64,000 nt of DNA from Aliagarivorans taiwanensis DSM 22990 (GTDB lineage Bacteria > Pseudomonadota > Gammaproteobacteria > Enterobacterales > Celerinatantimonadaceae): NCBI RefSeq assembly GCF_000429505.1, contig NZ_AUBZ01000008.1, positions 62,001-126,000 of the forward strand, read 5' to 3'. The position numbers and the translations under genes are program-made. The notes below the pieces were generated by a model. It was not told where the DNA came from, ran no database searches, and worked only from the letters and a program-made list of their open reading frames with translations. Below, piece by piece: positions 16,328 to 25,612 of the stretch (the first letter of the stretch is position 1; the number at the start of each line of letters is the position of its first letter).

Positions 16328-17470
16328 CTAAAACCCGCCACCCATCTTCAAGGTCGCCGCCACATTGCGTGCCGCCACCGCTAAGTTTTGCTCTGCATGG
16401 GTTAGCGCATGTTCCAAGCTACACGGCCCGGGTACCACCGAGAACACCGCATCGATACCGTGCTCGAGCACTACTTCGTAGTCGTAGCGCATACTGCCCG
16501 CTAGCGCGATCACAGGGATGTCGAACTGCTTGGCCAATTGCGCGGCGCCAAACGGGGTTTTGCCGGCAATGGTCTGGCTGTCGATACGGCCCTCTCCGGT
16601 GATCAGCAGGTCCGCGCCTTCCAGTTTGCTTTCCAGATCCACCGCTTCGGTAACGATGTTCACGCCGGGGCGTAACTCTGCCCCCATAAAGGCCACCAAG
16701 GCGGCCCCCATACCGCCTGCCGCACCGGCACCGGGTAAGTGCGCGACGTTTTGCCCCAGCTGTGTGTTGACCACCTTGGCAAAGTTGCCCAAGGCGCGAT
16801 CCAGTAGCTCGACCATGTCTTGGGAGGCACCTTTTTGCGGGCCAAATACCGCCGATGCGCCATTGTCACCACACAGTGGGTTGTCTACATCGCAGGCCAC
16901 TTCGATATCCACTTGTTTGAGGCGTGGGTCCAGCTCACTCACATCGATATGCGCTAGATCGATCAACGCAGCGCCGCCATCTCCTAACGGCTTGTTGAAC
17001 TGATCGAAGAACTTCGCCCCAAGCGCTTTCAGCATGCCTAAGCCTGCGTCATTGGTGGCACTGCCGCCAAGGCCGAGAATCAAGCGCTTAGCGCCGCTAT
17101 CGAGCGCAGCCTTAATAAGCTCACCGGTGCCGTAGCTGGAGGTTTGTCTGGGATCGCGTAACTCGGGGGGAGTCACCAAGTGCAGGCCGGATGCAGCGGC
17201 CATCTCGATCGCGGCGGTTTCGCCATCGCCGAGCATGCCGAAAAAGGCTTCCACCGATTGACCCAAAGGTCCCTGCGCCAGCACCGGCATAATCCGACCG
17301 CCAGTGGCATCGACCAGTGCTTGTACGGTGCCTTCGCCGCCATCGGCCAGTGGCACCTTGCAGTATTCGGCATCGGGATAGATCTGACGAAAACCCAGTT
17401 CGATATAGTCCGCCACTTCCATGGCGGTGAGGCTTTCTTTAAAAGAGTCGGGAGCGATAATCACTTTCAT
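16328..17470 (-). CDS. Glycerate 2-kinase (GarK/GlxK family)
   Basis: The protein phosphorylates D-glycerate with ATP to give 2-phosphoglycerate, feeding glycolysis. The 380-residue protein has the family start MKVIIAPDSFKESLTAMEVA, the VPLADGGEGTVQALVDATGG motif, the LILGLGGSATNDAGLGMLKA motif and LLITGEGRIDSQTIAGKTP near the C-terminus. Length is normal for the GarK/GlxK class. It starts 29 nt after the LysR gene on the same strand and could be cotranscribed. I leave the gene symbol open because garK and glxK cannot be told apart here. Confidence 0.93.
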   Translation of the reverse strand: MKVIIAPDSFKESLTAMEVADYIELGFRQIYPDAEYCKVPLADGGEGTVQALVDATGGRIMPVLAQGPLGQSVEAFFGMLGDGETAAIEMAAASGLHLVTPPELRDPRQTSSYGTGELIKAALDSGAKRLILGLGGSATNDAGLGMLKALGAKFFDQFNKPLGDGGAALIDLAHIDVSELDPRLKQVDIEVACDVDNPLCGDNGASAVFGPQKGASQDMVELLDRALGNFAKVVNTQLGQNVAHLPGAGAAGGMGAALVAFMGAELRPGVNIVTEAVDLESKLEGADLLITGEGRIDSQTIAGKTPFGAAQLAKQFDIPVIALAGSMRYDYEVVLEHGIDAVFSVVPGPCSLEHALTHAEQNLAVAARNVAATLKMGGGF

Positions 17471-17499
17471 CGGCGAATTCCTTCTACGATGGTGTTGCG

Positions 17500-18411
17500 T
17501 TATTCCGTTGCCGTTTGTTGAGACAGCACCTGACGGGTGTATGCCCGTAAATAGTCTGTAACTTCAATCACTAAGTTACCTGCTAATTGCCAGTGATGCC
17601 AGAACAAGGGCACCCGCACCATCCGCTCGGGGCAAATATCTACCAAGGTTCCCGCCGCGAGTTGCTGCTCGACCTGAGGGCGAGCACACAGGCTATAGCC
17701 ACCACTGGCCTCGGTAAGCGCCACAAAACCCTCCGAGGATCGCACCACATGGCAAGGATACTGGCCGGGCTGCAGGTCAAAGTGCTGGGAGAGAAACTGC
17801 AGCTGCATGTCGTCGTGTTGGTCGAATACCATTGCCGGGGCGAGCCGCAACGATTCAGCGCTGACGCCTTGGGCAAAGTAGCGCTCGGCAAACTCTGGGG
17901 TAGCCACACAGAGGTACTCCATGTAGCCCAGAAAGTGCGCCTCGCTACCGGCGATACCTTCTGCCCGCGAGGTTACGCAGGCGATGGCCTCGCCGCTACG
18001 CATTCGCTGCCAGGTGCGCGACTCATCTTCCACCATCAGATTCAGCACCAAACGTCCGGCGCCGAGCAAGGGCTGTAAGGCGGGAATAAACCAGGTGGCC
18101 AGGCTATCGGCATTAACCGCCAGCGGCAGGGTTTGTGGGCCTTGCTGCTGCTCAAGCTGCACCGCCAGCTCCGATTCCAACTGGCGAACCCGCTGATAGT
18201 GCCCCAATAACTGCTGGCCCAAGGGGGTTGGTCTTAGCGGCTGGGTGCGCAGCAACACCGGCTGTGCCAATAGCGTTTCCAATTGCTTGATGCGCTGACT
18301 CACCGCCCCTTGGCTTAGGTGCAGGCTGACGGCGGCCGCCTCAAAGCTTTGATGACGCAGCACCGCCTCAAGGGCTTTTAGCAGCTTGTAGTCAAGCAGC
18401 TCCAGGTTCAT
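17500..18411 (-). CDS. argP: ArgP/IciA-like LysR regulator
   Basis: The LysR-type protein has about 303 residues. Its helix-turn-helix (YKLLKALEAVLRHQSFEAAA, then LSQGAVSQRIKQLE) and the adjoining VLLRTQPLRPTPLGQQLL closely follow the ArgP (IciA) pattern, including VSQRIKQLE. ArgP controls the basic amino-acid exporter ArgO in response to arginine and lysine. Here it is divergent from a LysE/ArgO-type exporter, which supports the call. I chose the Met at 18411, matching the family N-terminus; ATG 18423 and TTG 18429 are alternatives without a better ribosome binding site. Confidence 0.85.
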   Translation of the reverse strand: MNLELLDYKLLKALEAVLRHQSFEAAAVSLHLSQGAVSQRIKQLETLLAQPVLLRTQPLRPTPLGQQLLGHYQRVRQLESELAVQLEQQQGPQTLPLAVNADSLATWFIPALQPLLGAGRLVLNLMVEDESRTWQRMRSGEAIACVTSRAEGIAGSEAHFLGYMEYLCVATPEFAERYFAQGVSAESLRLAPAMVFDQHDDMQLQFLSQHFDLQPGQYPCHVVRSSEGFVALTEASGGYSLCARPQVEQQLAAGTLVDICPERMVRVPLFWHHWQLAGNLVIEVTDYLRAYTRQVLSQQTATE

Positions 18412-18443
18412 CCCAGACATAGACAACACTCATATTAATTTTC

Positions 18444-18467
18444 CTAATAACCAATAAATATTATTAG
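18444..18467. promoter_or_regulatory. Candidate LysR (ArgP) operator
   Basis: CTAATAA (18444-18450) and TTATTAG (18461-18467) are perfect 7-bp inverted arms spaced by 10 nt of AT-rich sequence. The site lies between the argP-like and argO-like starts, about 30 nt from the former. Inverted AT-rich arms of this spacing suit a LysR dimer. Binding is inferred. Confidence 0.5.
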
Positions 18468-18564
18468 CTGCAATTAATCAAGGCGGCTGGTTATAGTGAC
18501 GGCGAATACACGCAGTTATCGCTCGTGAACAAAGACGCGTGAGTAAAGAGTAAGGAAACAAGCA

Positions 18565-19179
18565 ATGATATTGAGCAGTTATTTGAGTGGCTTAGGCCTG
18601 ATGGCCGGCATGATTATGCCGATTGGTATGCAAAACGCCTTTGTGCTTAACCAAGGGATCCGCCGTCAGCATCATCTGTTTGTTGCCAGTTTCTGCTCGT
18701 TTGCCGATGTGATCTTTATGAGCATTGGCGTATGGGGCGGTGCCCGCCTGTTTGCCAGCCAGCCATGGCTGCTCTACACCATGACCATCTGCGGCAGCCT
18801 GTTCATGCTTTATTACGGCTGGCAGTGCGCGCAACGTGCGTGGCGTGGTCAATCGCAGGTTGCCAGCGCTCGCACCCAAGGGCAGTTCAAGGCGGTGCTG
18901 CTGGCCTGTATGGCCTTCACCCTGCTCAACCCCCACGTGTATATCGACACCATTTTGGTACTCGGCAGCTTTGCCGCCAACCTTACGCCGGAAGCGCGCC
19001 CGGCTTTTGTTATGGGCGGGATCACCGCATCGTTCGCTTGGTTCTTCTCGCTCTCGCTACTGGGCAGCAAGCTGGCGCCAGTGCTAAGCCGGCCGACTGC
19101 TCAGCGGATTATCGATGGGGTGATCGCGGTGATGATGCTGGGCTTGGTGGTGTTTTTGCTAAAGACCGTGTTCGCCTAG
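18565..19179 (+). CDS. argO: LysE/ArgO-type amino-acid exporter
   Basis: The 204-residue inner-membrane protein has six hydrophobic segments. The LysE-family start GLMAGMIMPIGMQNAFVLNQ is clear, and FTLLNPHVYIDTILVLGSFA is a second hallmark. It exports arginine or lysine, protecting against excess basic amino acids. ATG 18565 follows AAGGAAACAAGCA. It is divergent from the ArgP-like regulator with a likely operator between, the classic argP-argO layout. The exact substrate is not provable from the sequence. Confidence 0.88.
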   Translation: MILSSYLSGLGLMAGMIMPIGMQNAFVLNQGIRRQHHLFVASFCSFADVIFMSIGVWGGARLFASQPWLLYTMTICGSLFMLYYGWQCAQRAWRGQSQVASARTQGQFKAVLLACMAFTLLNPHVYIDTILVLGSFAANLTPEARPAFVMGGITASFAWFFSLSLLGSKLAPVLSRPTAQRIIDGVIAVMMLGLVVFLLKTVFA

Positions 19180-19204
19180 CTAAGAGCCCGTAGCTCGCCG
19201 CTGG

Positions 19205-19744
19205 TCAATGCTGGTACTTGCTCTTATCACCGATATCAAAATCCAGTGGTTGGCGGCACTTGGCGATGGCGATATAGCTCACCCCAAGCGCCAACACAGG
19301 CAGGGTGACAACCCTTCCCACGGCGAGTTGCGCAGCTAGCCAATCCGCCACAAAGACAATCGGCAGTAGCCGCAGCGGCCCGAACTGAAAGCAGAAGCTC
19401 TCTTTATAGCTAAGCCCTGCGGCAACCACATAACAGGCCCCCAAACTTAAACTGGCCGCCAAGGGCCAATGCCAGCGGTAGTAGATCAGCGCCAGAGCGA
19501 GCGCGCCCCAAGCCGCCAGTTGCAAAACGGCTCGCACCGGCTTGAGATAGATATGCAACTGCGCGCCGAGCATCGCCACCGATGCGACCAACAGCCACAG
19601 CGGCACTACCGCATGGCCATCCGTAAACAATGGCCAGCATCCATATAGCAAGATGGCCGCCAAACCGAGCCATGCGCCGCGGTAGAGCAACACACTCAGG
19701 CTATCGAAGGCATCCATCTGCGGGCGATGGTGGGGATCGGCCAT
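19205..19744 (-). CDS. Conserved integral membrane protein, possibly DUF2301-like
   Basis: The 179-residue protein is mostly hydrophobic with about six membrane segments from residue 22 to 165. The segment LSYKESFCFQFGPLRLLPIV is a distinctive polar turn; it faintly recalls DUF2301 membrane proteins, a tentative link from memory. The ATG at 19744 has AAGGAG 5 nt upstream, so the start is sound. Its neighbours are the argO-like gene (convergent) and the coiled-coil membrane protein on the same strand. No function can be assigned. Confidence 0.7.
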   Translation of the reverse strand: MADPHHRPQMDAFDSLSVLLYRGAWLGLAAILLYGCWPLFTDGHAVVPLWLLVASVAMLGAQLHIYLKPVRAVLQLAAWGALALALIYYRWHWPLAASLSLGACYVVAAGLSYKESFCFQFGPLRLLPIVFVADWLAAQLAVGRVVTLPVLALGVSYIAIAKCRQPLDFDIGDKSKYQH

Positions 19745-19789
19745 AACTACTCCTTAGTCTTTGGTCCTTGGGCTCAATTGAGAGGTGCA

Positions 19790-20296
19790 CTACGACCGGC
19801 TCAGGTCGCGTGCCAGAATCAAGGCTAAGCCAATGATCTGTAAAAATAAAGCTAAGTTACGGATGCGTGAGGTATGGAGCATTTGTGCGTTAATCTGCTC
19901 ATTCAGGTCGAGGTTTTCCAGATAGTAATTGTCGATGCGCTCACGCAGCTCTAGCTGGATCCCCTGAATATGCTGATTCAACACCGATAAGTTACTAAGC
20001 TTGATCTCCGCGGCAGGCATATCGGGCGTCCAATAGCGCAGGTCTTGCTCGATCAGCTGGCCAACCGACGCCGGGGGAGGCGAGTCCTGCGAGACCAAGC
20101 CAAGAATTAACTCGCGTTTGCGTTCCAGCGAGTCGAGCTGCAGCCACACCTGGCGGATCAGGTTGTCGTTTTGCTGCTGTCGCTGAGACAAGACATTCGC
20201 CTCGGCCCCAGCCTCATCGATATAGAAGTTGGTAATCAGCGCAGCGATGATATTAAACAGCAGGCCAATGCCCACCAAGATTCGGGTTTGCTTCAC
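19790..20296 (-). CDS. Unknown protein with two membrane anchors and a helical middle
   Basis: I do not recognise this 168-residue protein. A membrane segment at about 6-25 (ILVGIGLLFNIIAALITNF) and another at about 147-163 (LALFLQIIGLALILA) flank a charged, Gln/Leu-rich helical region likely to form a coiled coil, probably in the periplasm. This resembles the sensor half of a chemoreceptor or histidine kinase without its output domain. The start is GTG at 20296 with GGAG five nucleotides upstream. It lies 45 nt after the previous minus-strand gene. Confidence 0.7.
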   Translation of the reverse strand: MKQTRILVGIGLLFNIIAALITNFYIDEAGAEANVLSQRQQQNDNLIRQVWLQLDSLERKRELILGLVSQDSPPPASVGQLIEQDLRYWTPDMPAAEIKLSNLSVLNQHIQGIQLELRERIDNYYLENLDLNEQINAQMLHTSRIRNLALFLQIIGLALILARDLSRS

Positions 20297-20502
20297 TACT
20301 CACTCCATCAATGCTCCCGTAGAAATTATGGGTGCAACTCAGCAATTGTTCGAGTTAGCTCAGATATTTAACTCAAGCCTCGCCTGTAGTCCCTCTTATA
20401 GGCAATTAGTCTAAATCACTCATCACCTACATCTTTGCAACATAATTGCAATAAACTCTGGTTAGCTTTGTCTGGCAAATAATCAGATCCAAGGAGAGAG
20501 AA

Positions 20503-22377
20503 ATGTCAGAACAAGACAAGCAGGACGCACAATTTACCCAGATGATTAATCGCCAACTATCACGTCGTGGTTTTCTGGGCGCGACCGCCGCATTAAGTGC
20601 TGGTGCCTTCCTAAGCCTCAACCCCGTCGCCAAGGCGATTGCAGCCGCCAGTAGCCCGCTGATTGGTTTCGACGCAGTGCCCGCATCCACAGCTGATAAG
20701 GTGGTGGTGCCAAAGGGCTACCAGGCTGAAGTGCTGATGTCTTGGGGTGACCCGATTTTTAACGGCGCGCCAGAGTTTGACCCGAGCGGCAACCAGAGCT
20801 CAGATGCACAAGCCCAGCAATTTGGTGATAACACCGATGGCATGAGCTTCTTCCAGCTTAGCGATGAGCGCGCAGTGCTGGCGGTGAACAACGAGTACAT
20901 CAACATCGACCTGATGTTCGCCCACGATGGCAAGAAACTGAGCGCCGACGAAGTGCGCAAATCCCAAGCCGCCCACGGCGTCACCATCGTTGAGCTAGCG
21001 AGGACTGGCAATGGCTGGCAAATCGACAAGGGCGGCAAGCTCAACCGCCGCATCACCGCCTTTACCGAGATGGAGCTCACTGGCCCGGCCGCCGGCCATG
21101 AGCTGCTCAAAACCGCAGCCGATGCCAGCGGAACCCAAGTACTGGGCACCTTTAACAACTGTGCCAACGGCCAAACACCGTGGGGTACCTACCTGACCTG
21201 CGAAGAGAACTTCCACGGCTATTTTGGCACCGAGCAAGCGGTTGAGCTTAACGACGATTACGGCCGCTATGGCATCAAAGCCAAGCCTAGCAAATACCTG
21301 TGGCACAGCCACGATGAGCGCTTTGATGTGGCCAAGCACCCCAACGAGCCGCACCGCCATGGCTGGGTGGTGGAAATCGACCCGATGGACCCAAGCTCTA
21401 CCCCGCTCAAGCGCACCGCGTTAGGTCGCTTTAAGCATGAAAATGCCGCGATGACCATCAATGGCGACGGCCATGCGGTGGTCTACTTAGGCGATGACGA
21501 GCGTGGCGAACACCTCTACAAGTTCGTCTCCAAGGGCAAGTACATAGAGGGCGACAACGCCAACAACCGCAGCTTGCTGGAAGAAGGCACCCTGTATGTA
21601 GCCAAGTTCTCCATGCAGCCCGATGCCCTGAAAGGCAAAGGCGAGTGGATCGAGCTGAGCTTTGGTAAGAATGGCCTGGATGCGAGTAACGGCTTCAATG
21701 ATCAGGCCGAGGTGCTGATCTACGCTCGCCGCGCAGCCACCGTGGTCGGCGGAACCACCATGGACCGCCCTGAGTGGGTAGCAGTGCATCCGGGCAACCA
21801 GTACGTATTTTGCACCCTAACTAACAACAAAAACCGCGGCGTTAAAGACAATCAACCGGTGGGCGGTCCGAACCCACGCTCCGAGAACCACTATGGCCAG
21901 ATCGTACGTTGGTCACCGGCCGGTGGCGACCACAGCAGCCATGAGTTTGACTGGGATCTCTACCTGATTGCCGGCAACCCGACCGTGCACCAAGGCAACC
22001 TCTATGCGGGCAGCGACAACATCAACAAAGACAACATGTTTAACAGCCCCGACGGTATCGGCTTCGATAAAGCTGGCCGCCTGTGGATCCAAACCGACGG
22101 CAACTACTCCAACGAGGGTAACTTCGCAGGCCAGGGCAACAACCAAATGCTGTGTGGCGACCCGATGACCGGTGAAGTGCGCCGCTTTATGACCGGCCCG
22201 ATTGCCTGTGAGATCACCGGCTTGGCCTTCAGCGATGACCAACGCAGCATGTTTGTTGGCATCCAACACCCTGGTGAGAAGGGCAAACCTTCCCACTATC
22301 CTGCGGGTGGCGACAGCAAACCGCGCTCCACCATTGTGGTGGTCACTCGTGATGATGGCGGGGTGATTGGCGCATAA
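20503..22377 (+). CDS. PhoX-family (DUF839) phosphatase, Tat-exported
   Basis: The 624-residue protein has a twin-arginine signal (INRQLSRRGFLGATAALSAG) and so is exported folded to the periplasm. The body is the PhoX/DUF839 beta-propeller. Visible family features include GNCANGQTPWGTYLTCEEN-like sequence at about residues 219-237, HGWVVEIDP, LGRFKHENAAM and SPDGIGFDKAGRLWIQTDGN. PhoX enzymes are Ca2+/Fe3+ dependent alkaline phosphatases for phosphate scavenging. AAGGAGAGAGAA precedes the ATG. I found no convincing Pho box upstream, so phosphate control is not shown. Other DUF839 members are uncharacterised. Confidence 0.88.
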   Translation: MSEQDKQDAQFTQMINRQLSRRGFLGATAALSAGAFLSLNPVAKAIAAASSPLIGFDAVPASTADKVVVPKGYQAEVLMSWGDPIFNGAPEFDPSGNQSSDAQAQQFGDNTDGMSFFQLSDERAVLAVNNEYINIDLMFAHDGKKLSADEVRKSQAAHGVTIVELARTGNGWQIDKGGKLNRRITAFTEMELTGPAAGHELLKTAADASGTQVLGTFNNCANGQTPWGTYLTCEENFHGYFGTEQAVELNDDYGRYGIKAKPSKYLWHSHDERFDVAKHPNEPHRHGWVVEIDPMDPSSTPLKRTALGRFKHENAAMTINGDGHAVVYLGDDERGEHLYKFVSKGKYIEGDNANNRSLLEEGTLYVAKFSMQPDALKGKGEWIELSFGKNGLDASNGFNDQAEVLIYARRAATVVGGTTMDRPEWVAVHPGNQYVFCTLTNNKNRGVKDNQPVGGPNPRSENHYGQIVRWSPAGGDHSSHEFDWDLYLIAGNPTVHQGNLYAGSDNINKDNMFNSPDGIGFDKAGRLWIQTDGNYSNEGNFAGQGNNQMLCGDPMTGEVRRFMTGPIACEITGLAFSDDQRSMFVGIQHPGEKGKPSHYPAGGDSKPRSTIVVVTRDDGGVIGA

Positions 22378-22404
22378 TCTGCGTTGGAACAGTACCTAAC
22401 GCAA

Positions 22405-22430
22405 AAGGGCCGCAATCGCGGCCCTTGTTA
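22405..22430. terminator. Bidirectional terminator between PhoX-family gene and radD
   Basis: AAGGGCCGC and GCGGCCCTT (22405-22426) form a 9-bp stem with loop AATC. AAAA lies on its left and TTGTT on its right. It sits between convergent genes, overlapping the end of radD. Confidence 0.75.
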
Positions 22431-24203
22431 GTCTTGCGCAGCGGCGCTCAGCGCTTGTTCGGTCGATTCACTGAGTCCATCCAACTCGAACAACTTATGC
22501 CGGATACTCCAAAAGCGCCCCTGCTTGCGGGCGATGATAATCGCCGGGGGGCGAAAACGGTGGGCGCTATTGGCCACCTTGCTCGGGGCTGCGGTATCGA
22601 AGGGGCGATGGCGATCCACCAAATGGGCGGGCACAAAGCGCGCTAAGAAATCCTGCTTTTGGCGCTTGGTGGCGAGCTGCCAATGCTCTTTTAGCTCGGC
22701 GCCACCAGCGTCGATATAGGTCACCCGTAACTGTGGCTTACCGTATTGGTTTTTGCTGGCCTCTAAGCGCATCTCTTGGCACTGGAAGATCAGCGCGTCT
22801 TTTAGCTTGAGCGCTTCACGTAGCTTTTTATCTGGGTCGACCATCACCGCATCGCACAGGTGACAGCGGCGGGCGGCGATATCGTTATCGGTGCCGCACT
22901 CATCGCAGAACTTGGCGCGAAAGCGGTAGCCGCAGTCTTCGCGCTCACCTTCATCATCTTCCAGATAGCCCTGACAGCGGCGGCCGTAGTGCTCCACCAA
23001 AAAGCCATCGTCATCGAGAATGCCCCAAAAGTTATTGTTGAAGCCGCAGGCCGGGCAGGGAACGGTGACAATCTCCGCCTTGGAATCGGGCTTGGGCTCG
23101 CCCACCTCTGGCTGATGCAGGTCGTAGTGGTTGCCGGCGTACTCCAGTACCAAACAATCGTGCTTGCCGTCACTAAGGCGCAGTCCGCGGCCGACGATCT
23201 GCTGATAGAGGCTGACCGATTCTGTGGGGCGCAGGATTGCAATCAAGTCCACATGGGGCGCATCAAAGCCGGTGGTGAGTACCGACACATTCACCAAGTA
23301 CTTAAGCTGCTGTTGCTTGAAGGATTGGATCAGCGCATCGCGCTCGGCCAACGGGGTATCACCAATAATCAGCGCCGCTTCACCTTCGGGCAGGTAACCG
23401 AGCACCTCTTTGGCATGTTCTACGGTGGCGGCGAAGATCATCACCCCTTTGCGATCACTAGCCACATCCACCACCTGCTGAATAATCTGCGGGGTAGCGC
23501 GCTTGTGCTCGGCAATCACCCGATTCAGTTCGCTGTCTTTGAAGTAGCCGTTTTTAGAGGGATGCACGCTGGAGAAGTCGTAGCCCAGCACCGCCATATC
23601 CATGATCTTGGCTGGGCACAAAAAGCCCTCATCCAGCAGGTAGGCAATCGGCAGCTCGAAGATGCAGTCTTTAAAAAAGCGCGGGTCTTCGCTGCGCACC
23701 AAACCGCGGGTGTGGTATTGGTAGAGCCAACCCATCCCTAAGCGATAAGGCGTGGCTGTCAGCCCGAGGATTTTAAGCTGCGGATTGACCTCCTGCAGAT
23801 GGCTAATGGCCCGGCGATAGCTGGAGTTTTTATCATCCGGCACCCGGTGGCACTCGTCGATCACCAGTAGCGAGAACTCTTTGGCGAAGCGATCCAGGCT
23901 CTTCACCATCGATTGCACCGAGGCAAACACCACCTTGTCGTCACTCTCTTTGCGCCCTAAACCTGCTGAGAAGATGCCCGCGCTAAGATCGTAGCTCTCG
24001 TATTTGGCATGGTTTTGCTCCACCAGCTCTTTAACATGAGTAAGCACTAACACACGCCCACGCGCAATGCGCGCCAGCTCGGCAATCACCAAGCTCTTAC
24101 CCGCCCCAGTGGGCAAACAGAGCAAGGCCGGCGCATCGTTTTTGCGGAAATAGTCGATGGTGGCGCGAACGCAATCTCGCTGGTAGGGACGAAGGGTGTA
24201 CAT
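22428..24203 (-). CDS. radD: RadD (YejH)-like superfamily 2 helicase
   Basis: The protein (about 591 residues) begins MYTLRPYQRDCVRATIDYFR, as in E. coli RadD/YejH. It has Walker A LCLPTGAGKSLVIAELARIA, DEAH-type box VIDECHR, motif LGLTATPYRLGMG, and the C-terminal helicase motif QQIVGRGLRLSDGKHDC. A cysteine-rich zinc region follows (CPACGF, then several CxxC pairs to about residue 470). RadD takes part in DNA double-strand break repair and assists RecA recombination. The ATG at 24203 is favoured over the TTG just upstream by family alignment. Length matches the family. Confidence 0.9.
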   Translation of the reverse strand: MYTLRPYQRDCVRATIDYFRKNDAPALLCLPTGAGKSLVIAELARIARGRVLVLTHVKELVEQNHAKYESYDLSAGIFSAGLGRKESDDKVVFASVQSMVKSLDRFAKEFSLLVIDECHRVPDDKNSSYRRAISHLQEVNPQLKILGLTATPYRLGMGWLYQYHTRGLVRSEDPRFFKDCIFELPIAYLLDEGFLCPAKIMDMAVLGYDFSSVHPSKNGYFKDSELNRVIAEHKRATPQIIQQVVDVASDRKGVMIFAATVEHAKEVLGYLPEGEAALIIGDTPLAERDALIQSFKQQQLKYLVNVSVLTTGFDAPHVDLIAILRPTESVSLYQQIVGRGLRLSDGKHDCLVLEYAGNHYDLHQPEVGEPKPDSKAEIVTVPCPACGFNNNFWGILDDDGFLVEHYGRRCQGYLEDDEGEREDCGYRFRAKFCDECGTDNDIAARRCHLCDAVMVDPDKKLREALKLKDALIFQCQEMRLEASKNQYGKPQLRVTYIDAGGAELKEHWQLATKRQKQDFLARFVPAHLVDRHRPFDTAAPSKVANSAHRFRPPAIIIARKQGRFWSIRHKLFELDGLSESTEQALSAAAQD

Positions 24204-24301
24204 CAATCTGGCGCTTGTGAAGTTGGGGCCTCAGTGTATCGACTGGGCCTAGATTCTACAAACCCATACCTACAACCCCCTACCACCCAAAGCGCGGGCA
24301 A

Positions 24302-24326
24302 GAAAAAAGCGGGCAGTGCCCGCTTT
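24302..24326 (-). terminator. Terminator of the second PEP-CTERM gene
   Basis: AAAGCGGGC and GCCCGCTTT form a 9-bp stem with a 3-nt loop (24306-24326). On the minus strand it is followed by TTTCTT, placing a typical terminator just after the 24351-25298 gene. Confidence 0.85.
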
Positions 24327-24350
24327 AGAGTTAGTTTAGGAGGCTTAACC

Positions 24351-25298
24351 CTAGGCTTGCATGCGGCGGCTCAAACCTGCAAGCGCTAATAGCACCAAAG
24401 CGAACACCAACACGGTACGTGGCTCACTGACATCAGCAGGCTCCGAGGGGTCACGCGCCCAAAAGTTGATGTGGGAGATACCAGCAAAACCGTTTCTCCC
24501 TAAATCGGCCGTCGATAGAGTGCCGGACAACTCGTAGGGAGTCAGGAAGTTTAGGGTACTGCCGGGATTGGCACTCAGCTCTTGAGCAAAGATATCGTTG
24601 AAGTCAAAGTCGTAAACGGTGAAACCATTTGCGGCCTTGATCGAGATAGCCAAGTGGTCGAAGGTCGCTTCTCCGAGGATAGCCTGAACGTCTTGAATAA
24701 TGTCCAGCTTAGTGGTCAGCGTCCAGTTGCAAATCGCGTTCTCACCGTCTGTTTCACCATCTTTATCGGTACATTGATCGATGGTAATGGTTAACAGGTC
24801 ACCGATGTTTAGGCTACCAACACCTTCTATCGATACACTGTCATAGGTGGCTTCGAGGGCCCCATTAAAGTGTGCGAGGTGGATCCAGCCTGGGTCGGTA
24901 AAGGTGCCGTCATCTGCGAAATCTTGATAGTCTTCAGGGTCGATAAACTCAGAGCCGTCGAAGAATGCCGGCTTCTTCTCAGTTCCACCGCCATTCAACA
25001 AGCCGTTACCTTCCAGACCCACGTTGTAGTACTCGATACCATCGATCTCTTCGACAAACGGCTGATAAGCTGCGCCATCATCATTGCCTTCGTTCCCGAT
25101 GCAACTACTGGAGTCGTAACTGCGGGGAGCGATAAGGCTAGGATCGGCTGGCAGACCATCCACAAAAGAGATCGCTCGGATGGAGTCGAGGGTGACGGAT
25201 CCCAAATCACAGGACCCATCGGATCCGATCACTTTAGCGTGGCCAATTTGGCTATAGGCCATCAACACTGAGACTATCGCGATAAACCAACGTTTCAT
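24351..25298 (-). CDS. Secreted PEP-CTERM-like protein
   Basis: The 315-residue protein has a signal peptide (MKRWFIAIVSVLMAYSQIGHA), then an acidic body rich in Asp, Gly and Ser with two likely disulfide Cys pairs (GSCDLG, SSSCIGNE, DQCTDKDG, ICNWTL). The C-terminus is a PEP-CTERM-type tail in which the PEP triad reads SEP (DVSEPRTVLVFALVLLALAG then SRRMQA). Exosortase would cleave and anchor such proteins to the outside of the cell. It shares no obvious body similarity with the PEP-CTERM protein at 12.2 kb. AGGACA lies upstream of the ATG. Function unknown. Confidence 0.8.
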   Translation of the reverse strand: MKRWFIAIVSVLMAYSQIGHAKVIGSDGSCDLGSVTLDSIRAISFVDGLPADPSLIAPRSYDSSSCIGNEGNDDGAAYQPFVEEIDGIEYYNVGLEGNGLLNGGGTEKKPAFFDGSEFIDPEDYQDFADDGTFTDPGWIHLAHFNGALEATYDSVSIEGVGSLNIGDLLTITIDQCTDKDGETDGENAICNWTLTTKLDIIQDVQAILGEATFDHLAISIKAANGFTVYDFDFNDIFAQELSANPGSTLNFLTPYELSGTLSTADLGRNGFAGISHINFWARDPSEPADVSEPRTVLVFALVLLALAGLSRRMQA

Positions 25299-25539
25299 TT
25301 TCTGTTGTCCTTTCGCAGCACATTCTATATTAAGCGTAGCAATGCATTAATCATTCCAAGATGAAATATATAAATAAATCATATAGTTTTAATGCGCTCA
25401 CTGTTTGTATCCCAGAAAGCTGTAAAAACTCTGACAGTCTTTTACTGATCTAATTTTCTTTATCTATCAAATATTTATTGATAGCCACTTAGAGGTAGTT
25501 GACGCATCAAAGTGGTCGATTCAGCCCCCTAAAAACCGC
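25299..25539. other. AT-rich intergenic region
   Basis: About 240 nt of strikingly AT-rich sequence separates the divergent PEP-CTERM-like gene and the 25613 gene. I see no coding frame. It probably holds the PEP-CTERM gene promoter. The part next to the 25613 gene is described separately. Confidence 0.5.
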
Positions 25540-25584
25540 TTGTAATCTTCTGCAACCCACGCTTTAATGGTAACGATTCTCATT
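25540..25584 (+). promoter_or_regulatory. Candidate sigma-70 promoter overlapped by a Fur-type box
   Basis: TTGTAA (25540-25545), a 17-nt spacer and TTTAAT (25563-25568) form a good promoter. AATGGTAACGATTCTCATT (25566-25584) overlaps the -10. Its right half ATTCTCATT is a perfect Fur half-site and its left half matches about 6 of 9 positions of the AATGAGAAT form. This layout suits iron-dependent repression of the gene starting at 25613. It is read by eye, not scored. Confidence 0.6.
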
Positions 25585-25612
25585 TACACAAGTCAATTAA
25601 GCAGAGGCCGTT

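Noticed and set aside
20415-20502. Pho box before the PhoX-family gene
   Set aside because: GTCTGGCAAATAATCAGAT only weakly resembles the CTGTCAT repeats, so I did not annotate it.
22860-23741. Long plus-strand open frame of about 290 codons
   Set aside because: It lies entirely inside radD on the other strand. The radD motifs are intact, so this is an antisense shadow caused by codon bias.
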